DNA of 7,735 nt from Prevotellaceae bacterium (GTDB lineage: Bacteria; Bacteroidota; Bacteroidia; Bacteroidales; UBA932), in NCBI GenBank assembly GCA_031264645.1, contig JAISDR010000025.1, positions 1 to 7,735 on the forward strand, written 5' to 3'. The position numbers were made by a program, and so were the translations under genes. The notes below the pieces were generated by a model, which saw only the letters and a program-made list of their open reading frames with translations, did no database searches and was not told the origin of the DNA. Below, piece by piece: positions 1-4,997 of this stretch (the stretch's first letter is position 1; every line of letters begins with the position of its first letter).

Positions 1-101
1 ACGACAATAAGTTTATCATCACATTTAGAGACAATTTCACCAAGATTGCAAACTCCTTCGGGAGAATTTATAGACGCACCGCCAAATTTATATACCAGCA
101 T
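1..101 (-). CDS. lysC: Aspartate kinase, N-terminal fragment (cut by window edge)
   Basis: Aspartate kinase phosphorylates L-aspartate with ATP, the first step toward lysine, threonine and methionine. Only 33 complete codons lie in the window. They read MLVYKFGGASINSPEGVCNL and then a segment ending KLIV. The KFGG(A/T)S loop at residues 5-10 is the nucleotide-binding signature at the extreme N-terminus of this family, and an EGV-N-x-x-EIV helix follows, as in Bacteroidetes aspartate kinases. The ATG at 101-99 is the first in-frame start. An upstream ATG at 106-104 is out of frame and stops quickly. A -7 promoter octamer lies 22 bp upstream. Whether the enzyme is monofunctional or fused to homoserine dehydrogenase or another domain cannot be seen, so the symbol is tentative. 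The family call is fairly secure despite the short length. Confidence 0.8.
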   Translation of the reverse strand, partial: MLVYKFGGASINSPEGVCNLGEIVSKCDDKLIV

Positions 102-123
102 TCCATTTGTATTTAATTGGGAA

Positions 124-131
124 CAAAGGTA
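124..131 (-). promoter_or_regulatory. Bacteroidetes -7 element upstream of aspartate kinase
   Basis: On the minus strand this reads TACCTTTG, an exact match to the Bacteroidetes TAnnTTTG -7 consensus. It lies 22 bp before the aspartate kinase ATG, giving an expected 5' leader of about 15 nt. No clear TTTG -33 box is present at the usual spacing. It is divergent from, and only 33 bp away from, the plus-strand octamer at 165-172. Confidence 0.65.
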
Positions 132-164
132 GAGATTTTTTATTAATGAATTTAGAATAATGTT

Positions 165-172
165 TACCTTTG
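165..172 (+). promoter_or_regulatory. Bacteroidetes -7 element, repeat copy 1
   Basis: TACCTTTG is followed by CCGCG, a typical Bacteroidales -7 and start-site context. Transcription would begin near 178 and run through the repeat core toward the GC-rich hairpin at 273-292. No TTTG -33 box sits about 18-20 bp upstream, so this copy looks weaker than copy 2. Confidence 0.5.
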
Positions 173-177
173 CCGCG

Positions 178-297
178 AAATCTAAGTGCGCATGATTTAA
201 AATAAGCGCATGAAGTGAGCGTCAAAAACTCATAGGTGTGTGTTACGCTTCGGGCGGCTCGCACCACACGTTAAGCCGGCGGAATCCGGCTTTCCCA
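178..297 (+). ncRNA. Putative structured small RNA, copy 1
   Basis: This stretch runs from the predicted start of the 165-172 promoter to a GC-rich hairpin. Possible stems are 186-191 with 206-211, 215-219 with 229-233, and 235-240 with 260-265 (the last enclosing a short inner stem around TTCGG). These are followed by the 7-bp hairpin at 273-292. No start codon followed by a convincing protein is present. The call rests on promoter plus fold plus hairpin; expression is inferred. The alternative is an untranscribed dispersed intergenic repeat. Confidence 0.3.
273..297 (+). terminator. GC-rich hairpin, possible terminator, copy 1
   Basis: A perfect 7-bp stem, AAGCCGG (273-279) with CCGGCTT (286-292), encloses a 6-nt loop. 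It is followed on the plus strand by a loosely T-rich stretch. The T-tract is interrupted, so efficiency as an intrinsic terminator is uncertain. It could act in either direction. Confidence 0.45.
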
Positions 298-302
298 TTT
301 TG

Positions 303-344
303 TTATTGTTCGTATACCCTGATTTTATCATTTGAAAAATAATA
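303..344 (-). pseudogene. 3'-end relic of a nuclease-like gene paralogue
   Basis: On the minus strand this encodes YYFSNDKIRVYEQ followed by TAA. The intact neighbour ends YYFSNDKTRVYEQ and TAA, so 12 of 13 residues agree. The two nucleotide differences give one silent change and one Thr to Ile. Upstream of the match the frame stays open for a few more codons, but homology stops at the 16-bp spacer. No start or body of a gene remains, so this is a tail left by a duplication or by loss of an earlier copy. Confidence 0.8.
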
Positions 345-347
345 TTT

Positions 348-377
348 TTTGCAATTCTGAAATAATGTTTACCTTTG
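348..377 (+). promoter_or_regulatory. Candidate promoter, repeat copy 2 (TTTG-N18-TACCTTTG)
   Basis: TTTG at 348-351 is separated by 18 bp from TACCTTTG at 370-377, a good match to the Bacteroidetes -33/-7 pair. The -33 box lies partly in the 16-bp spacer between the repeat units, so it is specific to copy 2. Predicted start is near 383, reading toward the 3' end of the convergent nuclease-like gene. Confidence 0.5.
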
Positions 378-382
378 CCGCG

Positions 383-503
383 AAATCTAAGTGCGCATGA
401 TTTAAAATAAGCGCATGAAGTGAGCGTCAAAAACTCATAGGTGTGTGTTACGCTTCGGGCGGCTCGCACCCCCATGTTGAGCCGGAGAAATCCGGCTCTC
501 CCA
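383..503 (+). ncRNA. Putative structured small RNA, copy 2
   Basis: This is the second copy of the possible RNA, identical to copy 1 over the core that contains the first three stems (391-396 with 411-416, 420-424 with 434-438, 440-445 with 465-470). It ends in the hairpin at 479-498. It has the better promoter, and any read-through past 503 would be antisense to the 3' end of the nuclease-like mRNA. Expression and function are inferred. Confidence 0.3.
479..503 (+). terminator. GC-rich hairpin, possible bidirectional terminator, copy 2
   Basis: A perfect 7-bp stem, GAGCCGG (479-485) with CCGGCTC (492-498), encloses a 6-nt loop with a T-rich plus-strand flank. Its outermost pair is G-C where copy 1 has A-T, so the stem is kept despite mutation. 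It sits about 10 bp past the stop codon of the minus-strand nuclease-like gene and may end that transcript too. Confidence 0.45.
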
Positions 504-508
504 TTTTG

Positions 509-994
509 TTATTGTTCGTATACCCTGGTTTTATCATTTGAGAAATAATAATATACGGATATTTTTTCCTTTTTTAGCTTCAATAATTCAAGATAAATTT
601 CCTTTGTCTCTTTTTCAAATTCAAACACAACAATTTCCGCACCCTGTTTCCGTACGGCTTTTTTTGCATCTCTTACAATGTTATTATGGCTTGAAACGCA
701 TTTCAAATCGGCATTTATTCCGTTAATTGTAATATCGGAGGAACTGATGCCTGAACGTTCTTTTAGCATCTCTATCCTGTACCCGTTTTGAGCTAAAACC
801 ATAGACATACCATATTCCTTGTCAAATTTCTCCTTTTCGTTTTTACTGGTTTTAGAGTGTTCAATCCGCTCTTTATCAATAACTAAATACCCGCCGTTAT
901 GTTCGTCGAAATATGCTCTCTCCCAGTTGGAATCGTATTCTCCGTATTGCAACAGCGATGCTTTTAGCCATTCTGTTTTCCATGTTAATTCCAT
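509..994 (-). CDS. Orphan CdiA-CT-like (PD-(D/E)XK-type) nuclease domain protein
   Basis: A 161-residue, charged, soluble protein with no signal peptide or membrane segment. Residues about 52-125 resemble the tRNA-nuclease domain (CdiA_C type) found at the C-termini of contact-dependent inhibition proteins and of some phage or integrative-element head proteins. The order is a helix KFDKEYGMSMVLAQNGY (E60), then D87 in SSDITING, then D96-L-K98 as the D-x-K part of a PD-(D/E)XK-like site, then a basic helix (RDAKKAVRKQ) and a hydrophobic strand (IVVFEF). Residues 29-39 (FDEHNGGYLVI) match the lead-in often seen before this domain. The large delivery protein is absent, so it is an orphan module. 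No immunity gene is visible nearby. The coding region is AT-richer than the housekeeping genes, which suggests transfer. It has its own promoter and its tail is duplicated downstream. Activity is inferred from motif layout only. Confidence 0.5.
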   Translation of the reverse strand: MELTWKTEWLKASLLQYGEYDSNWERAYFDEHNGGYLVIDKERIEHSKTSKNEKEKFDKEYGMSMVLAQNGYRIEMLKERSGISSSDITINGINADLKCVSSHNNIVRDAKKAVRKQGAEIVVFEFEKETKEIYLELLKLKKEKISVYYYFSNDKTRVYEQ

Positions 995-1010
995 TTATAC
1001 AATTTTTTGT

Positions 1011-1018
1011 CAAAGGTA
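1011..1018 (-). promoter_or_regulatory. Bacteroidetes -7 element for the nuclease-like gene
   Basis: The minus strand reads TACCTTTG here, 16 bp before the ATG at 994-992. Initiation about 6 nt downstream would leave a leader of only about 10 nt. No clear TTTG -33 box is present. This promoter suggests that the gene is transcribed independently of the polyprenyl synthase upstream. Confidence 0.6.
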
Positions 1019-1067
1019 AGTATCTTTTATTACATAAACCGAAGCCAGGAACTCTTTATAATACATG

Positions 1068-2120
1068 TCATTCGTGTCTTTTAACAGTATAATACGAGAG
1101 ATTTATCAGCGCCTGTTTTGCGGGAGAATCATCGAGACCGGAAATCATGGATACTGCTTTTTCCACGTATTTTTCCGCGACAGACGCCGCATAAGCCAGT
1201 CCGTTGTTTTCCAAAACAAAATCCCGGACGGTGGAAATATATTTCCTGTCTGTCGACGACTGTTTCACGCATTTAAGGATTTCTTTCTGTTTTTTGAGAC
1301 CCGCCTGTTTCAGGGCATAAATCAGAGGCAGGGTTATCTTGTTTTCAACTACGTCGTTACCGGTAGGTTTACCGAGCAAGTTTGTCTTTTCATAATCGAA
1401 AATATCATCCCTTATCTGGAACGCCATTCCAAAATTTTCACCTGTTTTATACATCGTATCGGCAAGATGTACGGCTCCCGACGATTTTGCCCCGACCTCC
1501 ATGGATGCGCCGATCAGGACGGCTGTTTTTTTCCTTATGATCTCAAAATAAATCTCTTCGGTAGTATCCATGGCAATGGATTTTTCTATCTGAATCATTT
1601 CTCCCACGCTCATTTCGACTATGGGACGGGACATAATGTACATGAAATCGAACATTTGATACTCCGTAATCAGCATGAGCGCCTTTGCCATGAGATAGTC
1701 GCCGGCGAGCACGGCAATGCGGGACGTCCATTCGGCATTGACGGATTTGTCGCCCCGGCGCAGGTCCGAGCGGTCGACAACATCATCGTGCACAATAGAC
1801 GCAGTGTGAACCATTTCGATAGCCGCCGTTCCTGCAAATGTCAGGTCGCTAAACGGTTTCGAGGGCGCGGAAGCCATAGCCGAAAGAAAGACGCAGGCAG
1901 GTCTTATCCTTTTGCCGCGCTTGTCGAAAATATATTTCAGCACCTCGTTAAGCAGGGGGGAATCGGAGAATAAATTTTCGCGAAAAAATGTTTCGAATTT
2001 AGTCAAAGCATCTCTTATTTCCTTCGGGAAAGAACTGTAAATATTGGGAGAACCCTTGCCGGAGCCCGATTCAAGACCCTTCGTTTTTTCTTTAATTGTT
2101 TGAATGGGAGTGATATCCAT
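1068..2120 (-). CDS. ispB: Long-chain polyprenyl diphosphate synthase (trans-prenyltransferase)
   Basis: This enzyme condenses isopentenyl diphosphate onto an allylic primer to build the long side chain of isoprenoid quinones, in Bacteroidetes normally menaquinone. The 350-residue protein shows KRGKRIRP (67-74), the first Asp-rich motif HDDVVD (111-116) followed by RRG (121-123), and the second motif RDDIFDY (237-243) with GKPTGND (250-256). The residues just before the first motif (A107, S108) are small, which in this family permits long products. Most bacterial relatives have about 320-330 residues. Here the extra length is an N-terminal Gly/Ser-rich stretch around residues 15-25, so a later start is conceivable, though no other Met fits well before residue 60. 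It lies 82 bp after rimO with its own candidate promoter. Exact product length cannot be read from sequence, so octaprenyl is not certain. Confidence 0.9.
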   Translation of the reverse strand: MDITPIQTIKEKTKGLESGSGKGSPNIYSSFPKEIRDALTKFETFFRENLFSDSPLLNEVLKYIFDKRGKRIRPACVFLSAMASAPSKPFSDLTFAGTAAIEMVHTASIVHDDVVDRSDLRRGDKSVNAEWTSRIAVLAGDYLMAKALMLITEYQMFDFMYIMSRPIVEMSVGEMIQIEKSIAMDTTEEIYFEIIRKKTAVLIGASMEVGAKSSGAVHLADTMYKTGENFGMAFQIRDDIFDYEKTNLLGKPTGNDVVENKITLPLIYALKQAGLKKQKEILKCVKQSSTDRKYISTVRDFVLENNGLAYAASVAEKYVEKAVSMISGLDDSPAKQALINLSYYTVKRHE

Positions 2121-2147
2121 CGCTATTTCTTTTCAAAAAATAAAGTC

Positions 2148-2177
2148 CAAAATTAAACAAAATTTAATTATCGCAAA
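2148..2177 (-). promoter_or_regulatory. Candidate promoter for the polyprenyl synthase (TTTG-N18-TAATTTTG)
   Basis: On the minus strand TTTG (2177-2174) is followed after 18 bp by TAATTTTG (2155-2148), matching the -33 and -7 consensus. The start codon lies 27 bp further. The same 18-bp spacing is seen at 348-377. The flank is AT-rich, so a chance match is possible. Confidence 0.4.
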
Positions 2178-2220
2178 CTTGCTGACAAAGTTCGTTAGCA
2201 AGCTAACAAAGTCCGTTAGC
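2178..2220. repeat. Tandem pair of 19-bp palindromic repeats across the rimO stop codon
   Basis: The 19-bp units at 2181-2199 and 2202-2220 differ at two positions and have a 21-bp period. Each is an inverted repeat: 2202-2207 with 2215-2220 is a perfect 6-bp stem with a 7-nt loop, and 2178-2186 with 2194-2202 is a 9-bp stem with one mismatch. The middle arms (2194-2199 and 2202-2207) are also complementary, so an alternative hairpin is possible. There is no T-run, so this is not a standard terminator. It could be an attenuator, a protein-binding site or a repeat insertion. Confidence 0.85.
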
Positions 2221-3531
2221 CTGAATGTGCGCATACAAATCATAATCATCCGTATCGACGATTTTCACTTTTGCAAAATCGCCGGGAACGACGGACAGAC
2301 TTGCATCGGTTTTATATATCAAAACTTCCTGATCTATTTCGGGCGAATCGTGTTCGGAACGGGCAATGATAAAGTCGTCCTCGATTCTGTCTACGATAAC
2401 TGTCATATACTGACCTTTTTTGGCAAGATTCATGTCTCCCGATATTCTGTTTTGTATCGACATGATTTCGTTTGCTCTTTCGCTTTTCCTCGTGTTGCTT
2501 ATGGAGTCCGGAAAATTGAGGGCGGAATATGTCCCTTCTTCTTCCGAATAAGGGAAAACGCCCAAACGCTCAAAACGCACGTCTTCGACAAACTGTTTCA
2601 GCTCGCCGAAAGCTTTCTCCGTTTCTCCCGGATGTCCTGCCAGCAGGGTCGTTCTCAAGGCAATACCGGGTATTTCCTTCCGGATTCGCTCTATGAGGCT
2701 GTATGTTTCCTTTTTGGATATGCCCCGTCTCATCTTGCCGAGAACCTTGTCGCTGACATGCTGAAACGGAATATCCAGATACTTGCATATCTTGGGATTG
2801 TTTCTTATTTCGCATATCAGATCGTCGGGGAACAAAGCCGGATATGCATAATGCAGCCGTATCCATTCAATACCCTGCACTTCAGACAATTTCCTCAACA
2901 GTTCCGCGATTTTTTGCTTTTTATACAAATCCAAGCCGTAATACGTTGAATCCTGGGCTATCACAAGCAATTCTTTTACTCCGCCGGCGGCTAATTTCTG
3001 CGCCTGAACAACCAGCTGTTCAACCGGTTCCGAGACGTGTTTTCCCCGTATAATCGGAATGGCGCAATAGCTGCAAATCCTGTTGCATCCTTCCGATATT
3101 TTCAGGTATGCATAGTGTTGCGGCGTCGTAACAATCCTGTCTCCAAGGAGTTCGTCTCTGAAATTGCCTCCTGCCGCCTTGATTATGTCCTTCAGGTTTT
3201 TTGCTCCGAAAAAATCGTCTACTTCGGGAATTTCGCTCCTTAACTCGTTCTTATACCGCTCTGCCAGACAGCCAAATACGAACAGCCGGTCAATTATTCC
3301 TGCTTCCTTTGCCCGCGCAAAATTCAGGATTGTGTTTATTGATTCTTCCTTTGCATCCTTAATGAATCCACAAGTGTTGATAATCACTGTTTTTGCCGAT
3401 TCGTCATTGGAATCGTGCACTACTTCGAAATTATTTCCCGAAAGCTGGGCAATCAGAAATTCCGAATCTACAATATTCTTCGAACAACCTAAGGTAACGA
3501 TATTTATCCTTTTTCTGTACTTGTTTTTCAA
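2203..3531 (-). CDS. rimO: Ribosomal protein S12 methylthiotransferase RimO
   Basis: RimO is a radical-SAM enzyme with two Fe-S clusters that adds a methylthio group to the conserved aspartate of ribosomal protein S12. The 442-residue protein opens with the UPF0004 domain (VTLGCSKNIVDSE) with cluster cysteines C16, C54 and C88. The radical-SAM triad C149-x3-C153-x2-C156 follows in EGCNRICSYCAIP, then IRGKHVS. A TRAM domain fills about residues 375-440. The early LGCSKN-VDSE sequence favours RimO over the tRNA enzyme MiaB. The start appears to be TTG at 3531-3529: no in-frame ATG exists between the upstream in-frame stop and the conserved N-terminus. That TTG overlaps the stop of a 12-codon mini-ORF that begins right after gltX, suggesting coupled translation. 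The last five residues, ANGLC, are encoded inside a palindromic repeat and extend past the usual end near YDLYAHI. Confidence 0.93.
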   Translation of the reverse strand: MKNKYRKRINIVTLGCSKNIVDSEFLIAQLSGNNFEVVHDSNDESAKTVIINTCGFIKDAKEESINTILNFARAKEAGIIDRLFVFGCLAERYKNELRSEIPEVDDFFGAKNLKDIIKAAGGNFRDELLGDRIVTTPQHYAYLKISEGCNRICSYCAIPIIRGKHVSEPVEQLVVQAQKLAAGGVKELLVIAQDSTYYGLDLYKKQKIAELLRKLSEVQGIEWIRLHYAYPALFPDDLICEIRNNPKICKYLDIPFQHVSDKVLGKMRRGISKKETYSLIERIRKEIPGIALRTTLLAGHPGETEKAFGELKQFVEDVRFERLGVFPYSEEEGTYSALNFPDSISNTRKSERANEIMSIQNRISGDMNLAKKGQYMTVIVDRIEDDFIIARSEHDSPEIDQEVLIYKTDASLSVVPGDFAKVKIVDTDDYDLYAHIQANGLC

Positions 3532-3566
3532 TGTTTGTTTTTCACGACGTTTTGGAATACATCCAT
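3528..3566 (-). CDS. 12-codon mini-ORF linking gltX and rimO (possible coupling leader)
   Basis: The sequence reads ATG directly after the gltX TAA, encoding MDVFQNVVKNKH, then TGA. The TGA overlaps the rimO TTG start as ATTGA. It fills the gltX-rimO gap exactly. There is no sign of a functional peptide. A role in delivering terminating ribosomes to the weak TTG start is inferred from the geometry alone. Confidence 0.35.
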   Translation of the reverse strand: MDVFQNVVKNKH

Positions 3567-4994
3567 TTACAATTTACTTAAAGAGTATTTTAATCTTTCC
3601 ACGGACAAATCCTTACCCATCAACACGCACATTTCCGACGCGCCGCCGGGAGTTGACAAATGTCCTGTAATAGCTACGCGTATTATCCACAACAGCGCTT
3701 TTTTCTTTACTCCCGACTGTTCGGATATGCGGATGAAAATGTTGAACAGAACATCGTTATCCCAAACGTCTGTCTTTTCAAGTTCCGCGATTATGGCGGG
3801 CAAAATGCTTTTCGCCGTTTCTCCGGTCGATTTCGAATCCTTGTGGTCGAACAAAGACGTGTCGTAGTTTTCAAAATCATTGATAAAGCCGAGCATATCA
3901 GGGATATCCGAGACGATAGAAACCCTCGACTGTAATAAACGGCTGAGCAGTACGACGTCAATGTCTGCCGGAATACCGGAATAATATTTCAGAGCCGACA
4001 AATGAAACTCCTGAGCCGGCAGTTCTTTGACATATTGAGAATTGAGCCATCGCAGCTTGACTTCGTCAAAAATAGCCGACGATTTCGATATTCCGCTTAT
4101 TTCAAAGCAGTCGATCAATTCCTGCAAAGTAAATTTTTCTACGTCATTCTTGGGATTCCAGCCCAGCAGAGCAACGTAATTAAGGATAGCCTCGGGCAAA
4201 AATCCCTTTTCCAGAAAATCTTCGAAATTGGCGTCTCCGTGACGTTTGCTCAATTTATGCTGTTTGTCTTTCATGATATGGGGAAGATGCACGTATTGAG
4301 GAATTTCCCATCCGAAAGATTCATACAGCAAATTATAATTGGGCGTACTGCTGATATATTCCATTCCCCTGAAAACATGGGATATTTCCATAAGATGATC
4401 ATCAACGACATTCGCAAAATTGTAGGTTGGAAAACCGTCCGATTTTATCAGTACATTATCATGTAATTCCCTGTTGTCGATGGTAATATCGCCGAACACC
4501 AAGTCCGAAAAGCCTGTAGTCCCTTCTTCGGGAACATTCTGGCGGATGACGTAAGGAACTCCGGCAGCAATTTTGGCGGCAATTTCTTCACTGTCAAGAT
4601 GCAGGCAATGTTTATCGTATTTACGGTTGCCGGAAGCGTCGACCAGAGTTTCCAGTCGTTCTTTAGTGCAAAAACAGTGGTAAGCCTGCCCGTTATCAAT
4701 CAGTTTTTTAGCATATTCGTCATAAATCGCTTTTCTTTCGCTCTGGATATATGGACAGTGATCGCCTCCGACGTCTGGACCTTCGTCATGCGACAGTCCT
4801 GCAAGTTTCAAAGTATTGTAAATCACGGTAACGGCATTGTCCACCAAACGTTCCTGATCGGTATCTTCGATACGCAAAATAAAGCGTCCGTTATTTTTTC
4901 TCGCAAACAAATACGCATAAAGCGCTGTCCGTAAATTGCCTATATGCATAAATCCGGTAGGACTTGGCGCAAATCGCGTTCTTATTTCTTTCAT
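3567..4994 (-). CDS. gltX: Glutamyl-tRNA synthetase
   Basis: A class I aminoacyl-tRNA synthetase that attaches glutamate to tRNA-Glu in the cytoplasm. The 475-residue length is normal for bacterial GltX. The N-terminus has RFAPSPTGFMHIGN, in which HIGN (17-20) is the HIGH-class motif. The adenylate-binding KLSKR (247-251, KMSKS class) follows HIMKDKQ. RIEDTDQERL (41-50) is the conserved Glu/ATP pocket. A Zn site of the E. coli type is visible: C107, C109, C130 and H132. The anticodon-binding C-terminal region ends with TGHLSTPGGASEM (443-455). The protein fits GluRS rather than GlnRS in motif spacing and its C-terminal helical domain. It starts three bases after the purE stop, so it is co-transcribed, and its TAA is followed at once by an ATG leading into rimO. 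Discriminating versus non-discriminating charging cannot be judged. Confidence 0.97.
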   Translation of the reverse strand: MKEIRTRFAPSPTGFMHIGNLRTALYAYLFARKNNGRFILRIEDTDQERLVDNAVTVIYNTLKLAGLSHDEGPDVGGDHCPYIQSERKAIYDEYAKKLIDNGQAYHCFCTKERLETLVDASGNRKYDKHCLHLDSEEIAAKIAAGVPYVIRQNVPEEGTTGFSDLVFGDITIDNRELHDNVLIKSDGFPTYNFANVVDDHLMEISHVFRGMEYISSTPNYNLLYESFGWEIPQYVHLPHIMKDKQHKLSKRHGDANFEDFLEKGFLPEAILNYVALLGWNPKNDVEKFTLQELIDCFEISGISKSSAIFDEVKLRWLNSQYVKELPAQEFHLSALKYYSGIPADIDVVLLSRLLQSRVSIVSDIPDMLGFINDFENYDTSLFDHKDSKSTGETAKSILPAIIAELEKTDVWDNDVLFNIFIRISEQSGVKKKALLWIIRVAITGHLSTPGGASEMCVLMGKDLSVERLKYSLSKL

Positions 4995-4997
4995 AAA

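Larger units (their letters stand above)
156..344 (+). repeat. Tandem repeat unit, copy 1
   Basis: This unit matches 361-550 with a period of 205 bp, rising to 206 after one inserted base. Bases 156-265 are identical to 361-470 over 110 bp. Bases 266-302 are diverged, with several substitutions and the indel. Bases 303-344 match 509-550 with only two differences. In order the unit carries a -7 promoter octamer, three possible small hairpins, a GC-rich hairpin, and the reverse complement of the last 13 codons and stop of the nuclease-like gene. A 16-bp unique spacer (345-360) separates the copies. Confidence 0.95.
102..508. other. 407-bp non-coding stretch between aspartate kinase and the nuclease-like gene
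   Basis: I see no credible protein gene here. The stretch holds a minus-strand promoter for aspartate kinase, two tandem repeat units (the second runs into the next gene), two plus-strand promoter octamers, two GC-rich hairpins and a short relic of the nuclease-like coding sequence. An 81-codon minus-strand reading frame (475-230) runs across both units, but it is read from repeat sequence and changes frame between copies because the period (205) is not a multiple of three. Confidence 0.8.
361..550 (+). repeat. Tandem repeat unit, copy 2
   Basis: This is the second copy of the unit at 156-344. Its right end (509-550) is the genuine 3' end of the nuclease-like gene on the opposite strand, so the duplicated block spans a gene end plus its downstream flank. 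Identity is perfect in the first 110 bp and lower around the GC-rich hairpin. Within the core the octamer GCGCATGA also occurs twice, 17 bp apart. Confidence 0.95.

Noticed and set aside
230..475. 81-codon minus-strand reading frame across both repeat units
   Set aside because: It is made of repeat sequence, changes frame between copies and has no start context or family resemblance. Similar frames would arise wherever this repeat is duplicated.
156..550. CRISPR array or integration attachment sites
   Set aside because: Only two units of about 190 bp with a single 16-bp spacer exist. No cas gene, integrase or tRNA gene is nearby, and the repeat includes coding sequence.
1019..1067. Terminator between the polyprenyl synthase and the nuclease-like gene
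   Set aside because: I found no stem followed by a T-run in this 73-bp gap, so none is reported.
1065..1973. 302-codon plus-strand reading frame
   Set aside because: It lies wholly antisense to the polyprenyl synthase, whose two Asp-rich motifs and full fold are clear. Its Phe/His/Arg-rich composition is typical of an antisense shadow.
2104..2949. 281-codon plus-strand reading frame
   Set aside because: It is antisense to rimO, which has all six cluster cysteines intact. It has no recognisable motifs.
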